Positions 42,815 to 51,684 of a stretch of DNA of 64,000 nucleotides are shown here, piece by piece. A program made the position numbers and the translations under genes. Below the pieces are notes generated by a model. The model saw only the letters and a list, made by a program, of their open reading frames with translations. It was not told the DNA's origin and searched no databases. How positions within the stretch are numbered: position 1 is the first letter of the stretch; every line of letters starts with the position of its first letter. Origin of the DNA: Phycicoccus jejuensis (lineage in GTDB: Bacteria; Actinomycetota; Actinomycetes; Actinomycetales; Dermatophilaceae); contig NZ_JOEE01000006.1 of NCBI RefSeq assembly GCF_000720925.1, forward strand, positions 1 to 64,000, given 5' to 3'.

Positions 42815-43504
42815 TCAGGCGACGGTGTGCTCGCCGACCTCGTCGTGGCCGCCGGCCGCCTCGTCGCCCCACTCGCCGGTGACGATCCAGATGACCCGCT
42901 CGGCGACCGACACGGCGTGGTCGGCGAAGCGCTCGTAGTAGCGGCCGAGGAGCACGACGTCGACGGCGGTCTCGGTGTCGTGGGCCCAGTCCCCGCCGGT
43001 CACGTGCGTGAAGAGGTCGCGGTGCAGGCGGTCCATCGCGTCGTCCTCGCGGGCGACGTCGCGGGCGGCGTCGACGTCGCGGGCCGCGATGACGGAGCCG
43101 GCCTTCTCGACGACGAGCTCGGCGACGGTGCCCATCTCGCGGAAGGTGCCGCGCAGCTCCGGCGGGACCGCGGACGCGGGGTAGCGCAGGCGGGCGACCT
43201 TGGCGACGTGGCGCGCGAGGTCGCCCATCCGCTCGATGTCGCTGCTCATCCGCATGCTCGTGACGACGACCCGCAGGTCCGTCGCCACCGGCTGCTGGAG
43301 GGCGATGAGGTCGAACGAGAGGAGGTCGACCTGCTCGCGCATCCGGTCGATCTCGGCGTCGGCGGCGATGACGGAGTCGGCGAGGCTGACGTCGGCGTCG
43401 AGGAGGGCGGTCGTCGCGCGGCTCATCGCGGACGCCGCGAGGTGGGTCATCTCGACGAGGCTCTCGGCGATCCGGTCGAGCTCCTCGTGGTAGGCCTTGC
43501 GCAT
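42815..43504 (-). CDS. phoU: PhoU phosphate-signalling protein
   Basis: A 229-residue protein made of two three-helix bundles. The metal-binding repeats are visible as DSVIAADAEIDRMRE and AREDDAMDRLHRD, with RMSSDIERMGDLARHVA and YYERFADHAVSVAERV as the paired E/D-x3-D motifs. PhoU links Pst activity to SenX3-RegX3. ATG 43504 has AAGGA upstream. It is divergent from senX3, with PHO-box-like repeats between them. Confidence 0.96.
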   Translation of the reverse strand: MRKAYHEELDRIAESLVEMTHLAASAMSRATTALLDADVSLADSVIAADAEIDRMREQVDLLSFDLIALQQPVATDLRVVVTSMRMSSDIERMGDLARHVAKVARLRYPASAVPPELRGTFREMGTVAELVVEKAGSVIAARDVDAARDVAREDDAMDRLHRDLFTHVTGGDWAHDTETAVDVVLLGRYYERFADHAVSVAERVIWIVTGEWGDEAAGGHDEVGEHTVA

Positions 43505-43589
43505 CACGGCTGGGGTCCTTCGTGGCTGGGGGTGCGTCGGCGCGCGACGGCAGCGGTCGGTCGCGCCGTCGCCCGGGAACCATCCCACC

Positions 43590-43622
43590 CGGGGATGAAC
43601 CGCAGACGTGGCCGAGGTGAAC
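43590..43622. promoter_or_regulatory. PHO-box-like triple repeat between phoU and senX3
   Basis: On the minus strand three consecutive 11-mers, GTTCACCTCGG, CCACGTCTGCG and GTTCATCCCCG, span 43622-43590. The first and third fit the PhoP/RegX3 unit. The position allows control of phoU, senX3-regX3 or both. Confidence 0.65.
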
Positions 43623-43694
43623 TTCGGGCGTCCGGAGACGCGGCAGCGCCCCGGATGGCGGGGAGCGGTCGGTGGACCCCCGTACCCTGACGTC

Positions 43695-44888
43695 GTGGAT
43701 GCGACCATCGCGGCGAGCCTCGGCGGGGCGGCCGGCCTCGTCGTCGGCGCCGTCGCCGTGCTCGCGGCCCGGTGGTCCGAGCGCAGCCTCGACGACGCAC
43801 CCGTCGTCGAGGAGCCGCCGCTGGCCCGCGGCGTCGGGGACGTGCTCTCGGTGCTGCGCTCCATCGCCGTCGTCGTCGACGCGTCCGACGCGGTGGTCAA
43901 GGCGTCGGCCCCGGCCGTCACCTACGGCCTCGTGCGCCACCAGGAGCTGGTGCACCACGAGCTGCGCCACCTCGCGCGCCAGGTGCGCCGCGACGGCGTC
44001 ATCCGTGAGGCCGAGCTCGACCTCGCACGCGGGCCGAACCCCGACGGGAGCGTCGTCATGCGGGTGCGCGTCGCCCCGCTCGGCGTCGCCCACGTGCTGC
44101 TGCTCGCCGAGGACCACACCCACGCGCGCCGCGTCGAGGAGGTCCGCCGCGACTTCGTCGCCAACGTCAGCCACGAGCTGAAGACCCCCGTCGGCGGCAT
44201 CTCGCTGCTCGCCGAGGCCGTCCTCGACGCCAAGGACGACCCCGTGGCGGTGACGCGCTTCGCGCAGCGCATCCGCGTCGAGGCGACCCGGCTCGGGCGG
44301 CTCGTCCAGGAGATCGTCGACCTCTCGCGCCTCCAGGTCGCCGACACCCTCCACGAGCCCGAGCTCGTCGACCTCGGCACGGTCGTCGTCGAGGCCGTCG
44401 ACCGCGTCAAGGTCGCCGCCGAGGCCAAGGAGATCGAGCTCGGCCTCGCGACCGAGCGCGGACTGCGCGTCTTCGGCGACCGCGAGCTGCTCGTCACCGC
44501 CGTGACCAACCTGCTGACCAACGCGGTCAACTACAGCGACCCCGGGACGAAGGTCGGGCTGGGGGCCCGTCGCGTCGACGAGACCGTCGAGGTCGCCGTC
44601 ACCGACCAGGGGCAGGGCATCCCCGCCGCCGAGCTGGAGCGCATCTTCGAGCGCTTCTACCGCGTCGACGCCGCGCGCTCGCGGGCCACCGGCGGCACCG
44701 GCCTGGGCCTGGCCATCGTCAAGCACGTCTGCGCCAACCACGGCGGCGAGGTCACCGTGTGGAGCCAGGAGGGGCGCGGCTCGACGTTCACCATGAGACT
44801 CCCCGTCGCGGCCACCCCGGTCGACGACGACGACGCGACCGCGCCGGACCCCAGCGCCGGGGTCGCCCGAGAAGAGAGCACCGCATGA
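43695..44888 (+). CDS. senX3: Sensor histidine kinase SenX3
   Basis: A 397-residue kinase. An N-terminal helix (about 2-25) is followed by a PAS-like segment, the phosphorylation box RDFVANVSHELKTPVGGIS, and a HATPase domain with the N box VTNLLTNAVNYSD, G1 VTDQGQGIP and G2 GGTGLGLAIVKH. The short membrane part and PAS match SenX3, which responds to phosphate through PhoU and Pst. GTG 43695 has TACCCT 6 nt upstream (leaderless). Its stop overlaps the regX3 start. Confidence 0.95.
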   Translation: MDATIAASLGGAAGLVVGAVAVLAARWSERSLDDAPVVEEPPLARGVGDVLSVLRSIAVVVDASDAVVKASAPAVTYGLVRHQELVHHELRHLARQVRRDGVIREAELDLARGPNPDGSVVMRVRVAPLGVAHVLLLAEDHTHARRVEEVRRDFVANVSHELKTPVGGISLLAEAVLDAKDDPVAVTRFAQRIRVEATRLGRLVQEIVDLSRLQVADTLHEPELVDLGTVVVEAVDRVKVAAEAKEIELGLATERGLRVFGDRELLVTAVTNLLTNAVNYSDPGTKVGLGARRVDETVEVAVTDQGQGIPAAELERIFERFYRVDAARSRATGGTGLGLAIVKHVCANHGGEVTVWSQEGRGSTFTMRLPVAATPVDDDDATAPDPSAGVAREESTA

Positions 44889-45565
44889 CGCGCATCCTGA
44901 TCGTCGAGGACGAGGAGTCGTTCTCGGACCCGCTGAGCTACCTCCTGAGCAAGGAGGGCTACGAGGTCTCGGTCGCCGACAACGGGCACGACGCCCTGAG
45001 CGAGTTCGACACCGGGGGCGCCGACCTCGTGCTGCTCGACCTCATGCTGCCCGGCCTGTCCGGCGTCGACGTCTGCCGCGCGCTGCGCCAGCGCTCGAAC
45101 GTGCCGGTCATCATGCTCACCGCGAAGGACAGCGAGATCGACAAGGTCGTCGGTCTCGAGCTCGGCGCCGACGACTACGTGACCAAGCCGTACTCCTCGC
45201 GCGAGCTGCTGGCGCGCATCAAGGCCGTCCTGCGCCGCGGGGCCGAGCCCGAGGAGCTCCTGCCGACGACCCTCGAGGCCGGGCCGGTGCGGATGGACGT
45301 CGAGCGCCACGTCGTCACCGTCCGCGGCGAGCAGCGCTCGATGCCGCTCAAGGAGTTCGAGCTCCTCGAGATGCTGCTGCGCAACACCGGGCGGGTGCTG
45401 ACCCGCGGGCAGCTCATCGACCGGGTGTGGGGCAGCGACTACGTCGGCGACACCAAGACGCTCGACGTCCACGTCAAGCGCCTGCGCGCCAAGATCGAGA
45501 CCGATCCCGGGGCGCCGCAGCACATCGTCACCGTGCGCGGGCTCGGCTACAAGTTCGAGGCCTGA
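44885..45565 (+). CDS. regX3: Response regulator RegX3
   Basis: A 226-residue OmpR/PhoB regulator. The receiver (1-115) has the acidic pair in IVEDEES, the phosphorylated Asp in LVLLDLMLPGLSG, and the Lys in VTKPYSSRELL. The winged helix (about 130-225) has PLKEFELLEMLLRNTGRVLTR (cited as PLKEFELLEML) and TLDVHVKRLRAKI. Phosphorylated by SenX3, it should activate pstSCAB through the PHO box. ATG 44885 overlaps the senX3 stop (ATGA). Confidence 0.97.
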   Translation: MTRILIVEDEESFSDPLSYLLSKEGYEVSVADNGHDALSEFDTGGADLVLLDLMLPGLSGVDVCRALRQRSNVPVIMLTAKDSEIDKVVGLELGADDYVTKPYSSRELLARIKAVLRRGAEPEELLPTTLEAGPVRMDVERHVVTVRGEQRSMPLKEFELLEMLLRNTGRVLTRGQLIDRVWGSDYVGDTKTLDVHVKRLRAKIETDPGAPQHIVTVRGLGYKFEA

Positions 45566-45568
45566 GGG

Positions 45569-45610
45569 CGGCCGGCGCCCGGCGCGGCACCCGGCGGGCG
45601 ATGCCGGCCG
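45569..45610. terminator. Bidirectional hairpin after regX3
   Basis: CGGCCGGC (45569-45576) pairs with GCCGGCCG (45603-45610), and GCCCG (45577-45581) with CGGGC (45595-45599), with a 3-nt bulge. It lies between the convergent regX3 and lipoprotein genes. Confidence 0.55.
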
Positions 45611-45620
45611 GAGCCCGCCG

Positions 45621-46127
45621 TCAGCTGGCGCTGGGCGACGGGGTGGCGCTCGGCGTCGCCGACGGGCTCGGCGCGAGGCCCTCGTAGTAGCGCTCGGAGG
45701 GCAGCACCGGCACCTGGACGACGTTCTGCCCGGCCTGCTGGGTCGTGACGACGAGCTGGACCATCGAGCCCGGGCGCTGAGGCACGGTCTCGAGGGTGAC
45801 CGCCTTTCCGTCGGCGGAGATCGCGTCGTCGGAGTAGGGCGCCACCGTCGTGGTCGTCGGGGACGAGCCCTCGAGCGAGAAGGACACCTCGACGGGATCG
45901 CGCCCCTCGTTGACCGCCTGCCCGACGATCGTGCCGGGACCGCCCTCCTCGTCCGAGACGATGACCAGGTTGCGCAGGTCGAGACCCGGGATGGTGAGCG
46001 GGACGCCGTCCGCCGGGATGTACGGGTAGTCCGTCTGGACCGGCGAGAAGACGCCGCAGGCGGAGACCGTGAGGGTGGCGGCGGCGAGTCCGGCGAGCCG
46101 GAGGGCGGAGGCGGCGCGGGTCGTCAC
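45621..46127 (-). CDS. Small secreted lipoprotein
   Basis: A 168-residue lipoprotein with signal peptide and lipobox VSAC at about residue 21. The mature part (NLVIVSDEEGGPGTIVGQAVN, cited by its core DEEGGPGTIVGQAVN) is beta-rich, and the C-terminus is a Ser/Pro/Ala-rich tail. Similar proteins occur beside senX3-regX3 and carD in actinobacteria; the function is not known. GTG 46127 has TATCCT 7 nt upstream (leaderless). Confidence 0.82.
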   Translation of the reverse strand: MTTRAASALRLAGLAAATLTVSACGVFSPVQTDYPYIPADGVPLTIPGLDLRNLVIVSDEEGGPGTIVGQAVNEGRDPVEVSFSLEGSSPTTTTVAPYSDDAISADGKAVTLETVPQRPGSMVQLVVTTQQAGQNVVQVPVLPSERYYEGLAPSPSATPSATPSPSAS

Positions 46128-46336
46128 GCGCCCAAGGATAGCGGGGGGTCGGGTGCCGCCTCGCCCGGTGTCCCGGCCCGCGTCGTCGGACGCGCTCGCG
46201 TGGCGCGACGAGGCTGTCTGGGCGGCGCGCCCGCGTCGCGCGCGAAGCACGCCACCGGCCCGTCTGTCAACCCCCGATTTTCTCCCGTGGATGCTCGTTT
46301 CAGGCCCCTGACCTGCGGAAACGTCCCGCGTTCCCG

Positions 46337-46366
46337 TTGGGCCGGATCGGCGTGTCGTGGTATTCT
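46337..46366 (+). promoter_or_regulatory. carD promoter
   Basis: TTGGGC (46337-46342), an 18-nt spacer and TATTCT (46361-46366) place the start near 46373 and a leader of about 20 nt. The rest of 46128-46336 has an AT-richer patch (CCCCCGATTTTCTCCC) but no gene. Confidence 0.6.
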
Positions 46367-46393
46367 TGGGGCCTCGAAAGGGGACAACACCAC

Positions 46394-46876
46394 ATGGTTT
46401 TCAAGGTCGGCGAGACGGTCGTGTACCCGCACCACGGGGCCGCGCGCATCGAAGAGATCAAGACCCGCACGATCCGCGGAGAGGAGAAGCTCTACCTCAA
46501 GCTGAAGGTCGCGCAGGGCGACCTCGTCATCGAGGTACCCGCCGAGAACTGCGACCTCGTCGGCGTCCGGGACGTCGTCGACAAGGCCGGCCTCGACAAG
46601 GTCTTCGAGGTCCTCCGCACTCCGTACGCCGAGGAGCCGACCAACTGGTCGCGCCGCTTCAAGGCCAACCTCGAGAAGCTCGCCTCCGGCGACGTCATCA
46701 AGGTCGCCGAGGTCGTCCGCGACCTGTGGCGTCGCGACAAGGACCGCGGCCTGTCCGCCGGTGAGAAGCGGATGCTGGCCAAGGCGCGCCAGATCCTCGT
46801 CTCCGAGCTCGCGCTCGCCGAGAAGACCGACGAGGACAAGGCCGAGTCCATCCTCGACGAGGTCCTCGCGTCCTGA
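46394..46876 (+). CDS. carD: CarD-family RNA polymerase-binding regulator
   Basis: A 160-residue protein. The N-terminal RNA polymerase-interaction domain (about 1-60) opens [19 protein letters not shown]. The C-terminal DNA-binding domain includes the conserved tryptophan in [13 protein letters not shown] and ends [13 protein letters not shown]. CarD stabilises open promoter complexes and affects rRNA transcription. AAAGGGG lies about 8 nt before ATG 46394. It precedes ispD-ispF as in mycobacteria. Confidence 0.97.
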   Translation: MVFKVGETVVYPHHGAARIEEIKTRTIRGEEKLYLKLKVAQGDLVIEVPAENCDLVGVRDVVDKAGLDKVFEVLRTPYAEEPTNWSRRFKANLEKLASGDVIKVAEVVRDLWRRDKDRGLSAGEKRMLAKARQILVSELALAEKTDEDKAESILDEVLAS

Positions 46877-46907
46877 CGCACCCGGTCGCCCCGGCGACCG
46901 CTCCGAC

Positions 46908-47609
46908 GTGACCGACGACGCCCGCACCGCCCCGCGCGGTGTGGGTGTCGTCGTCGTCGCGGCCGGGTCCGGGACGCGCCTGGGTGCCGGGATGCCCAAG
47001 GCCTTCGTGCCGCTGGCGGGGCGCCCCCTGCTCGGCTGGGCGCTCGACACCGTGGCCCGGGTGCCCGGTCTGCGCTCGGTCGTCGTCGTCGCCCCGTCCG
47101 GGCTCGCCGACACCGGCGCGCCGGCCTGGGCCGGTGTCACCCTCCCCGACGGCGCCGTCGTCGTGCCCGGAGGGGCGGAGCGCACCGACTCCGTCGCGGC
47201 CGGGCTCGCCGCGCTCGACCCCGCCTGCGACGTCGTCCTCGTCCACGACGCCGCCCGCTGCCTGGCCCCGGTGGCCGTCTTCGTCCGCGTCGTCGACGCC
47301 GTGCGCGCCGGCGCCGCCGGGGTCGTGCCGGGTGTCGCGGTCGTCGACACCGTGAAGACCGTCGATGCGCGCGGGGTCGTCACCGGCACCCCGGACCGCG
47401 CGACGCTGCGGGCGGTCCAGACCCCCCAGGGCTTTCGCCGCGAGGTGCTCGAGGCCGCCCACGCCGGAGGCGCCGGGGCCACCGACGACGCCGCCCTCGT
47501 GGAGCAGCTCGGCCACGACGTGCTCGTCGTCGACGGCGACCCCCGCTCCTTCAAGGTGACGACGGTCGACGACCTCGCCCACGCCGAGCGCCTACTCGCC
47601 GGCGCCTAG
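46908..47609 (+). CDS. ispD: 2-C-methyl-D-erythritol 4-phosphate cytidylyltransferase
   Basis: A 233-residue enzyme of the MEP isoprenoid pathway. The nucleotide loop is VVVVAAGSGTRLGAGMPKAF, and VLVHDAARCLAP and TPQGFRREVLEAAH are conserved IspD blocks. It joins CTP with MEP. GTG 46908 follows carD after 31 bp, where a short GGTCGCC/GGCGACC stem sits. Its TAG stop forms part of the ispF -10-like hexamer. Confidence 0.96.
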   Translation: MTDDARTAPRGVGVVVVAAGSGTRLGAGMPKAFVPLAGRPLLGWALDTVARVPGLRSVVVVAPSGLADTGAPAWAGVTLPDGAVVVPGGAERTDSVAAGLAALDPACDVVLVHDAARCLAPVAVFVRVVDAVRAGAAGVVPGVAVVDTVKTVDARGVVTGTPDRATLRAVQTPQGFRREVLEAAHAGGAGATDDAALVEQLGHDVLVVDGDPRSFKVTTVDDLAHAERLLAGA

Positions 47610-47618
47610 CATCGGGGC

Positions 47619-48107
47619 ATGAGCGTGCTGCCCCGGGTCGGTGTCGGAGTCGACGTCCACGCCCTCGCGCCGGAGGGGTCCGCCCGCGAGCTGTGGGTCG
47701 CCGGCCTGCACTGGCCGGGCGAGCGGGGACTCGACGGCCACTCGGACGCCGATGTCGCGGCCCACGCCGCCTGCGACGCCCTCTTCTCCGCCGCGGGCAT
47801 CGGGGACCTCGGGGCGCACTTCGGCACCGCCCGGCCGGAGCTGGCCGGGGCGTCGGGGGTCACGCTGCTCGCCGAGGCGGCCCGGCTGGTCCGGTCGGCC
47901 GGCTTCGAGGTCGGCAATGTCGCCGTGCAGGTCGTCGGCAACCGGCCCAAGGTCGGCACCCGCCGGGCCGAGGCGGAGGCCGCCCTCTCGGCGGCGGCCG
48001 GGGCCCCAGTGTCGGTGAGCGGCACGACGACCGACGGCCTCGGGCTGACCGGCCGCGGCGAGGGCGTCGCCGCCATCGCGACCGCGCTCGTCGTCGCCCG
48101 CGACTGA
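47619..48107 (+). CDS. ispF: 2-C-methyl-D-erythritol 2,4-cyclodiphosphate synthase
   Basis: A 162-residue trimeric enzyme. The zinc ligands are in GVGVDVHAL and [17 protein letters not shown]; the CDP-binding stretch is [15 protein letters not shown]. It cyclises the IspE product in the MEP pathway. TAGCAT (47607-47612), which includes the ispD stop, ends 6 nt before ATG 47619, so ispF may be made both by readthrough of the carD-ispD transcript and as a separate leaderless message. Confidence 0.97.
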   Translation: MSVLPRVGVGVDVHALAPEGSARELWVAGLHWPGERGLDGHSDADVAAHAACDALFSAAGIGDLGAHFGTARPELAGASGVTLLAEAARLVRSAGFEVGNVAVQVVGNRPKVGTRRAEAEAALSAAAGAPVSVSGTTTDGLGLTGRGEGVAAIATALVVARD

Positions 48108-48146
48108 GGGCACGTCCCGCGAGGGGCTGCGCGACCGCTGTGCGGG

Positions 48147-48476
48147 TCAGCGGGAGCGGGGGCCGCCCTGCACGCGCCGGTCGGCGCCGACGATGCGGGC
48201 CATCCGCTGCAGCTCCGCGACGTGCCCGCAGAGGGCCTCCCGGCCGGCGCCGGTGAGCACCACGGTCGTCACCTGGCGTCCCTCGCGGGACCCGCGCTCG
48301 AGCCGGGTGTAGCCCTTGCCCGACAGGACCTTGAGGTGCTTGGACAGGGCGGAGTCCGACAGGCCGATCTCGTCACGGACCTCGCCGAACTCGCGTCCCG
48401 CGCTGGGCACGAGGAAGGCGCAGATCCGCAGGCGGTGCGGCTCGTGGATGACGTCGTCGAACACCGGGTACGGCAT
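48147..48476 (-). CDS. Small winged-helix regulator (ArsR/MarR-like)
   Basis: A 109-residue DNA-binding protein. The winged helix is [36 protein letters not shown] (core [14 protein letters not shown]) followed by [20 protein letters not shown], the wing. The opening [13 protein letters not shown] is typical of this single-domain type. TATCCT lies 6 nt before ATG 48476 (leaderless). It is divergent from the mycothiol-formaldehyde dehydrogenase gene and could control it, but no operator was identified. Confidence 0.88.
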   Translation of the reverse strand: MPYPVFDDVIHEPHRLRICAFLVPSAGREFGEVRDEIGLSDSALSKHLKVLSGKGYTRLERGSREGRQVTTVVLTGAGREALCGHVAELQRMARIVGADRRVQGGPRSR

Positions 48477-48627
48477 GTCCGCAGGATACGTCGGCTTGCC
48501 CGTCGGGAAAGGCGCTTCGGTCGCCCGCGGGCGGCCCGTGCCCGTGGCCCGACCCACCGGGCACTGCCGTCGGCGCCCCGCCTTCGCTAGCGTGGCGAGA
48601 CCCAGCACCGCCCACCCAGGAGGAACC

Positions 48628-49722
48628 GTGCCGCAGACCGTCAAGGGCGTCGTCGCCCGCGCCAAGGGCGCCCCCGTCGAGCTCGTCGACGTCGTCGTCC
48701 CCGACCCCGGTCCGGGGGAGGCCGTCGTCGTCGTCGAGGCCTGCGGGGTCTGCCACACCGACCTGCACTACCGCGAAGGCGGCATCAACGACGAGTTCCC
48801 CTTCCTCCTCGGCCATGAGGCCGCAGGCCGGGTCGAGGCGGTCGGCGAGGGCGTGACCGAGGTGGCCCCCGGTGACTTCGTCATCCTCAACTGGCGGGCC
48901 GTGTGCGGGCAGTGCCGCGCCTGCCGCAAGGGCAAGCCGTGGTACTGCTTCGCGACGCACAACGCGACGCAGAAGATGACGCTCACCGACGGCACCGAGC
49001 TCTCGCCGGCGCTCGGTATCGGGGCGTTCATCGAGAAGACGCTCGTCGCCGCCGGCCAGTGCACGAAGGTCGACGAGGCGGACGCGGCCGCGGTCGGCCT
49101 GCTCGGCTGCGGGGTGATGGCCGGCTTCGGCGCGGCGGTCAACACCGGCGGGGTGGGTCGCGGCGACTCGATCGCGGTCATCGGCTGCGGCGGCGTCGGT
49201 GACGCGGCCATCGCCGGCGCGAAGGTCGCCGGCGCGACGACCGTCATCGCGGTCGACGTGGACGCGAAGAAGCTCGCCTGGGCGAAGGACCTCGGCGCGA
49301 CGCACACCGTCGACGCCTCGACCGAGGACGCCGTCGAGGCCGTCCGGGCGCTGACCGGCGGTCACGGCGCGGATGTCGTCGTCGAGGCGGTCGGGCGGCC
49401 CGAGACCTACGAGCAGGCGTTCTACATGCGCGACCTCGCCGGCACGGTCGTGCTCGTCGGGGTGCCGACGCCGGAGCAGCAGGTGACGCTGCCGATGATC
49501 GAGATCTTCGGGCGCGGCGGGGCGCTGAAGTCCAGCTGGTACGGCGACTGCCTGCCCTCGCGGGACTTCCCGATGCTCGTCGAGCTCTTCCGTCAGGGCC
49601 GCTTCCCGCTCGACGCGTTCGTGTCGGAGCGGATCGGCATCGAGGGGGTCGAGGAGGCCTTCACGAAGATGCACGACGGCGACGTGCTGCGCTCGGTCGT
49701 CGTCATGGGCGGGTCGGCGTGA
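48628..49722 (+). CDS. S-(hydroxymethyl)mycothiol dehydrogenase
   Basis: A 364-residue zinc-dependent class III alcohol dehydrogenase. Catalytic zinc ligands are in [16 protein letters not shown] and [10 protein letters not shown]; structural zinc cysteines are [15 protein letters not shown]. The NAD loop is [20 protein letters not shown]-dependent formaldehyde dehydrogenase (MscR) shows this pattern, including [17 protein letters not shown]. It oxidises the formaldehyde-mycothiol adduct and can reduce S-nitrosomycothiol. AGGAGG precedes GTG 48628; TAGCGT near 48588 is a plausible -10. The stop overlaps the next start. Confidence 0.93.
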   Translation: MPQTVKGVVARAKGAPVELVDVVVPDPGPGEAVVVVEACGVCHTDLHYREGGINDEFPFLLGHEAAGRVEAVGEGVTEVAPGDFVILNWRAVCGQCRACRKGKPWYCFATHNATQKMTLTDGTELSPALGIGAFIEKTLVAAGQCTKVDEADAAAVGLLGCGVMAGFGAAVNTGGVGRGDSIAVIGCGGVGDAAIAGAKVAGATTVIAVDVDAKKLAWAKDLGATHTVDASTEDAVEAVRALTGGHGADVVVEAVGRPETYEQAFYMRDLAGTVVLVGVPTPEQQVTLPMIEIFGRGGALKSSWYGDCLPSRDFPMLVELFRQGRFPLDAFVSERIGIEGVEEAFTKMHDGDVLRSVVVMGGSA

Positions 49723-50387
49723 GCGGGGCCACGACCATCGACGGCGTCCCCACCTCGCCGGGCGGCGTGCGGGTCGAGCGGCTCGTGACGTCGGGCGTCT
49801 TCGAGCTGGACGGCGGCTCGTGGGACGTCGACAACAACGTCTGGCTGCTCGGCGACGACGACGAGGTGCTCGTCGTCGACGCCGCGCACGACGCGCGCGC
49901 CATCCTCGAGGCGGTCGGTGGCCGGCGGGTCGTCGGCATCGTCTGCACGCACGGCCACAACGACCACGTCAACGCGGTGCCCGACCTCGTCGCCGAGACG
50001 GGGGCGAGCGTCTGGCTGCACCCGGACGACCGCGTGCTGTGGGACATGAGCCAGGACGAGGCGCCGGACGAGGACCTCGCCGACGGCACGACCTTCACCG
50101 TCGGTGACGTCGGGGTGGTCACGCTCCACACGCCGGGCCACGCGCCGGGGGCCTGCTGCCTCCACGCGCCGTCGCTCGGGGTGCTGTTCAGCGGGGACAC
50201 CCTGTTCCAGGGCGGGCCGGGGGCGACGGGTCGCTCGCACAGCGACTTCCCGACCATCGTCGAGTCGATCAGCACCCGGCTGCTCTCCCTGCCGCCCGAG
50301 ACCGTCGTCCTCACCGGCCACGGCGACGCGACGACCGTCGGGGACGAGGCACCGCACCTCCAGGAGTGGCTCGACCGCGGCCACTGA
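49719..50387 (+). CDS. Metallo-beta-lactamase-fold hydrolase, mycothiol-linked
   Basis: A 222-residue protein with the metal motif [24 protein letters not shown] and [18 protein letters not shown], typical of glyoxalase II-like enzymes. It overlaps the S-(hydroxymethyl)mycothiol dehydrogenase gene by 4 nt (GTGA), as does Rv2260 after mscR. It probably hydrolyses S-formylmycothiol or another mycothiol thioester; this is inferred from context. Confidence 0.92.
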   Translation: MSGATTIDGVPTSPGGVRVERLVTSGVFELDGGSWDVDNNVWLLGDDDEVLVVDAAHDARAILEAVGGRRVVGIVCTHGHNDHVNAVPDLVAETGASVWLHPDDRVLWDMSQDEAPDEDLADGTTFTVGDVGVVTLHTPGHAPGACCLHAPSLGVLFSGDTLFQGGPGATGRSHSDFPTIVESISTRLLSLPPETVVLTGHGDATTVGDEAPHLQEWLDRGH

Positions 50388-50405
50388 CCCGGCCCGCCCA
50401 CCCTC

Positions 50406-50509
50406 GAGGTTCCGCGTCGTCACCGTGACGGCGCGGAACCTCGGCCCTGACGGGGATGCATCCGCGTCCGGATGGAGCAACCGCGTCGTCACCGTGATGA
50501 CGCGGATGC
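50406..50509. repeat. Palindrome doublet, family 2, left copy
   Basis: Two palindromes 69 bp apart: 50406-50442 (outer arm GAGGTTCCGCG) and 50481-50505 (CCGCGTCGTCACCGTGATGA...). The linker contains GACGGGGATGCATCCGCGTC. About 80 percent identical by eye to 51524-51630. It ends immediately beside the stop of the AbiEi-like gene and also follows the MBL gene. Confidence 0.8.
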
Positions 50510-51454
50510 TCACGGCCTGGGCAGCAGCCCACGAGCCGCCGCGCGGGAGAGCGCGGCCCGGACGAGGGCCGCCACCCGCTGCGGGCTCGCGAGGTCGGCC
50601 CAGGTGAGACGCACGATCTCGTAGCCGAGGGCCCGCAGTCGGTCCTCGCGCACCTTCTCGGCGGCGAGCGCTGCTCGCCCGTCGGCCCCCTCGTACTTGA
50701 CCAGTCCGTCGAACTCGACGACGACGCACCCCTCGACCAGCAGGTCGACACGGGCGAGGACGATGCCGTGCCCGTCGGCGATGCGGACCTGCGACCGCAC
50801 GCCGTGGCCGAGGTCGACGAGCATCAAGCGGGTCCGGGTCTCGCCCACGGACTCGCTGAGCGGGTCGGCGAGGTGGAGCCACCGGAGTGCGCGGGTGGCC
50901 CGGCGAGGGGACTCGGCCAGCTGCTCGACGAGGTTCGCCACCCGCGTCAGCTCGGTAAAGCCGTCGCGCAGCGCTCGGTCGGTGGCGACCACCACCGCGT
51001 CGCGTCCCGCGCGCAGCGCGACCTGGGCCAGGGCGGCCTCCAGCGGGATCGTCGGGCAGCCGTCGACCGTCTGCACCGGCAAACCGGCCGGCGGGTGGAT
51101 GCGCAGGCCGCTCGCCCGGCGGACCCGTGTGACGCTGCCGCTCACGTCGACCACGTCGAGGGCCACGTCGTGCAGGGGCAGCCCGTGGACGGCGAGGGCG
51201 CTCTGGTGGGTCGCGGCCTCGTGCGGCCGGCCCCGTGCGTGGAGCACGGCTCGGGCGCGCAGGTCGAGACGTCGCTCCGGCGTGGCCGGTGCCCAGATAG
51301 TGCCGAGGACGTAGGCGCCGCGCCGGACCCGGACGAGCGTCCCGGCGTCGACGAGCGCCATGAGGGCGTTGGGGTCGACGTCGAGGCGGGTGGCATCCGG
51401 GCTGGAGACGACGCCGTGCTGCGCGGCGGCGAGGGCCAGGAGTCGGTCGGACAT
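50510..51454 (-). CDS. AbiEi-type winged-helix/DUF559 nuclease-like protein, copy 2
   Basis: A 314-residue protein. The N-terminus ([20 protein letters not shown], then [12 protein letters not shown]) is the AbiEi winged helix. The C-terminal domain has [19 protein letters not shown], then [20 protein letters not shown], the DUF559/Vsr-like PD-(D/E)XK pattern with D, E and K candidates. No toxin partner adjoins. It has the same architecture as the gene at 11691-12845, but the sequences are diverged. Direct repeats of a shared palindrome doublet lie on both sides. The function is unproven. Confidence 0.82.
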   Translation of the reverse strand: MSDRLLALAAAQHGVVSSPDATRLDVDPNALMALVDAGTLVRVRRGAYVLGTIWAPATPERRLDLRARAVLHARGRPHEAATHQSALAVHGLPLHDVALDVVDVSGSVTRVRRASGLRIHPPAGLPVQTVDGCPTIPLEAALAQVALRAGRDAVVVATDRALRDGFTELTRVANLVEQLAESPRRATRALRWLHLADPLSESVGETRTRLMLVDLGHGVRSQVRIADGHGIVLARVDLLVEGCVVVEFDGLVKYEGADGRAALAAEKVREDRLRALGYEIVRLTWADLASPQRVAALVRAALSRAAARGLLPRP

Positions 51455-51523
51455 CGACCGATCGTGCCCGGTTCGTCGACGACGCCCGGCGCGTCATCCA
51501 CAGGCCCCGACCGTCGAGGCCGC

Positions 51524-51630
51524 CGAGGATCCGCGTCATCACGGTGACGGCGCGAAACCTCCACCCGGACGGGGATGCATCCGCGTCCCGGCTGAAGAAC
51601 CGCGTCGTCACGGTGACGTCGCGGAAGTTC
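51524..51630. repeat. Palindrome doublet, family 2, right copy
   Basis: Palindromes at 51530-51554 (CCGCGTCATCACGGTGACGG) and 51599-51623 (CCGCGTCGTCACGGTGACGT) are again 69 bp apart, with the same GACGGGGATGCATCCGCGTC linker. It lies 70 bp before the AbiEi-like start, on the other side of the gene from 50406-50509, and just upstream of the cysS promoter. Confidence 0.8.
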
Positions 51631-51684
51631 CGGGCGGTTGCTGCGATGCGGGGTGCTCGCGGCCCGGCCGGTAGCCTGTCGCGG

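Noticed and set aside
39602..43690. A 1362-codon plus-strand open frame
   Set aside because: It is the mirror of genuine minus-strand genes (paralogue B, ppk2, phoU) and runs through the 21-bp array. Its predicted protein is low-complexity Arg/Gly/Asp and matches no motif.
50406..51630. Classical insertion sequence
   Set aside because: The flanking repeats are direct, not terminal inverted repeats, and the gene between them has no DDE or tyrosine/serine recombinase motif.
51544..51684. Upstream extension of cysS
   Set aside because: The extension translates the palindromic repeat. GTG 51685, with TAGCCT 7 nt upstream, gives the usual CysS N-terminus.
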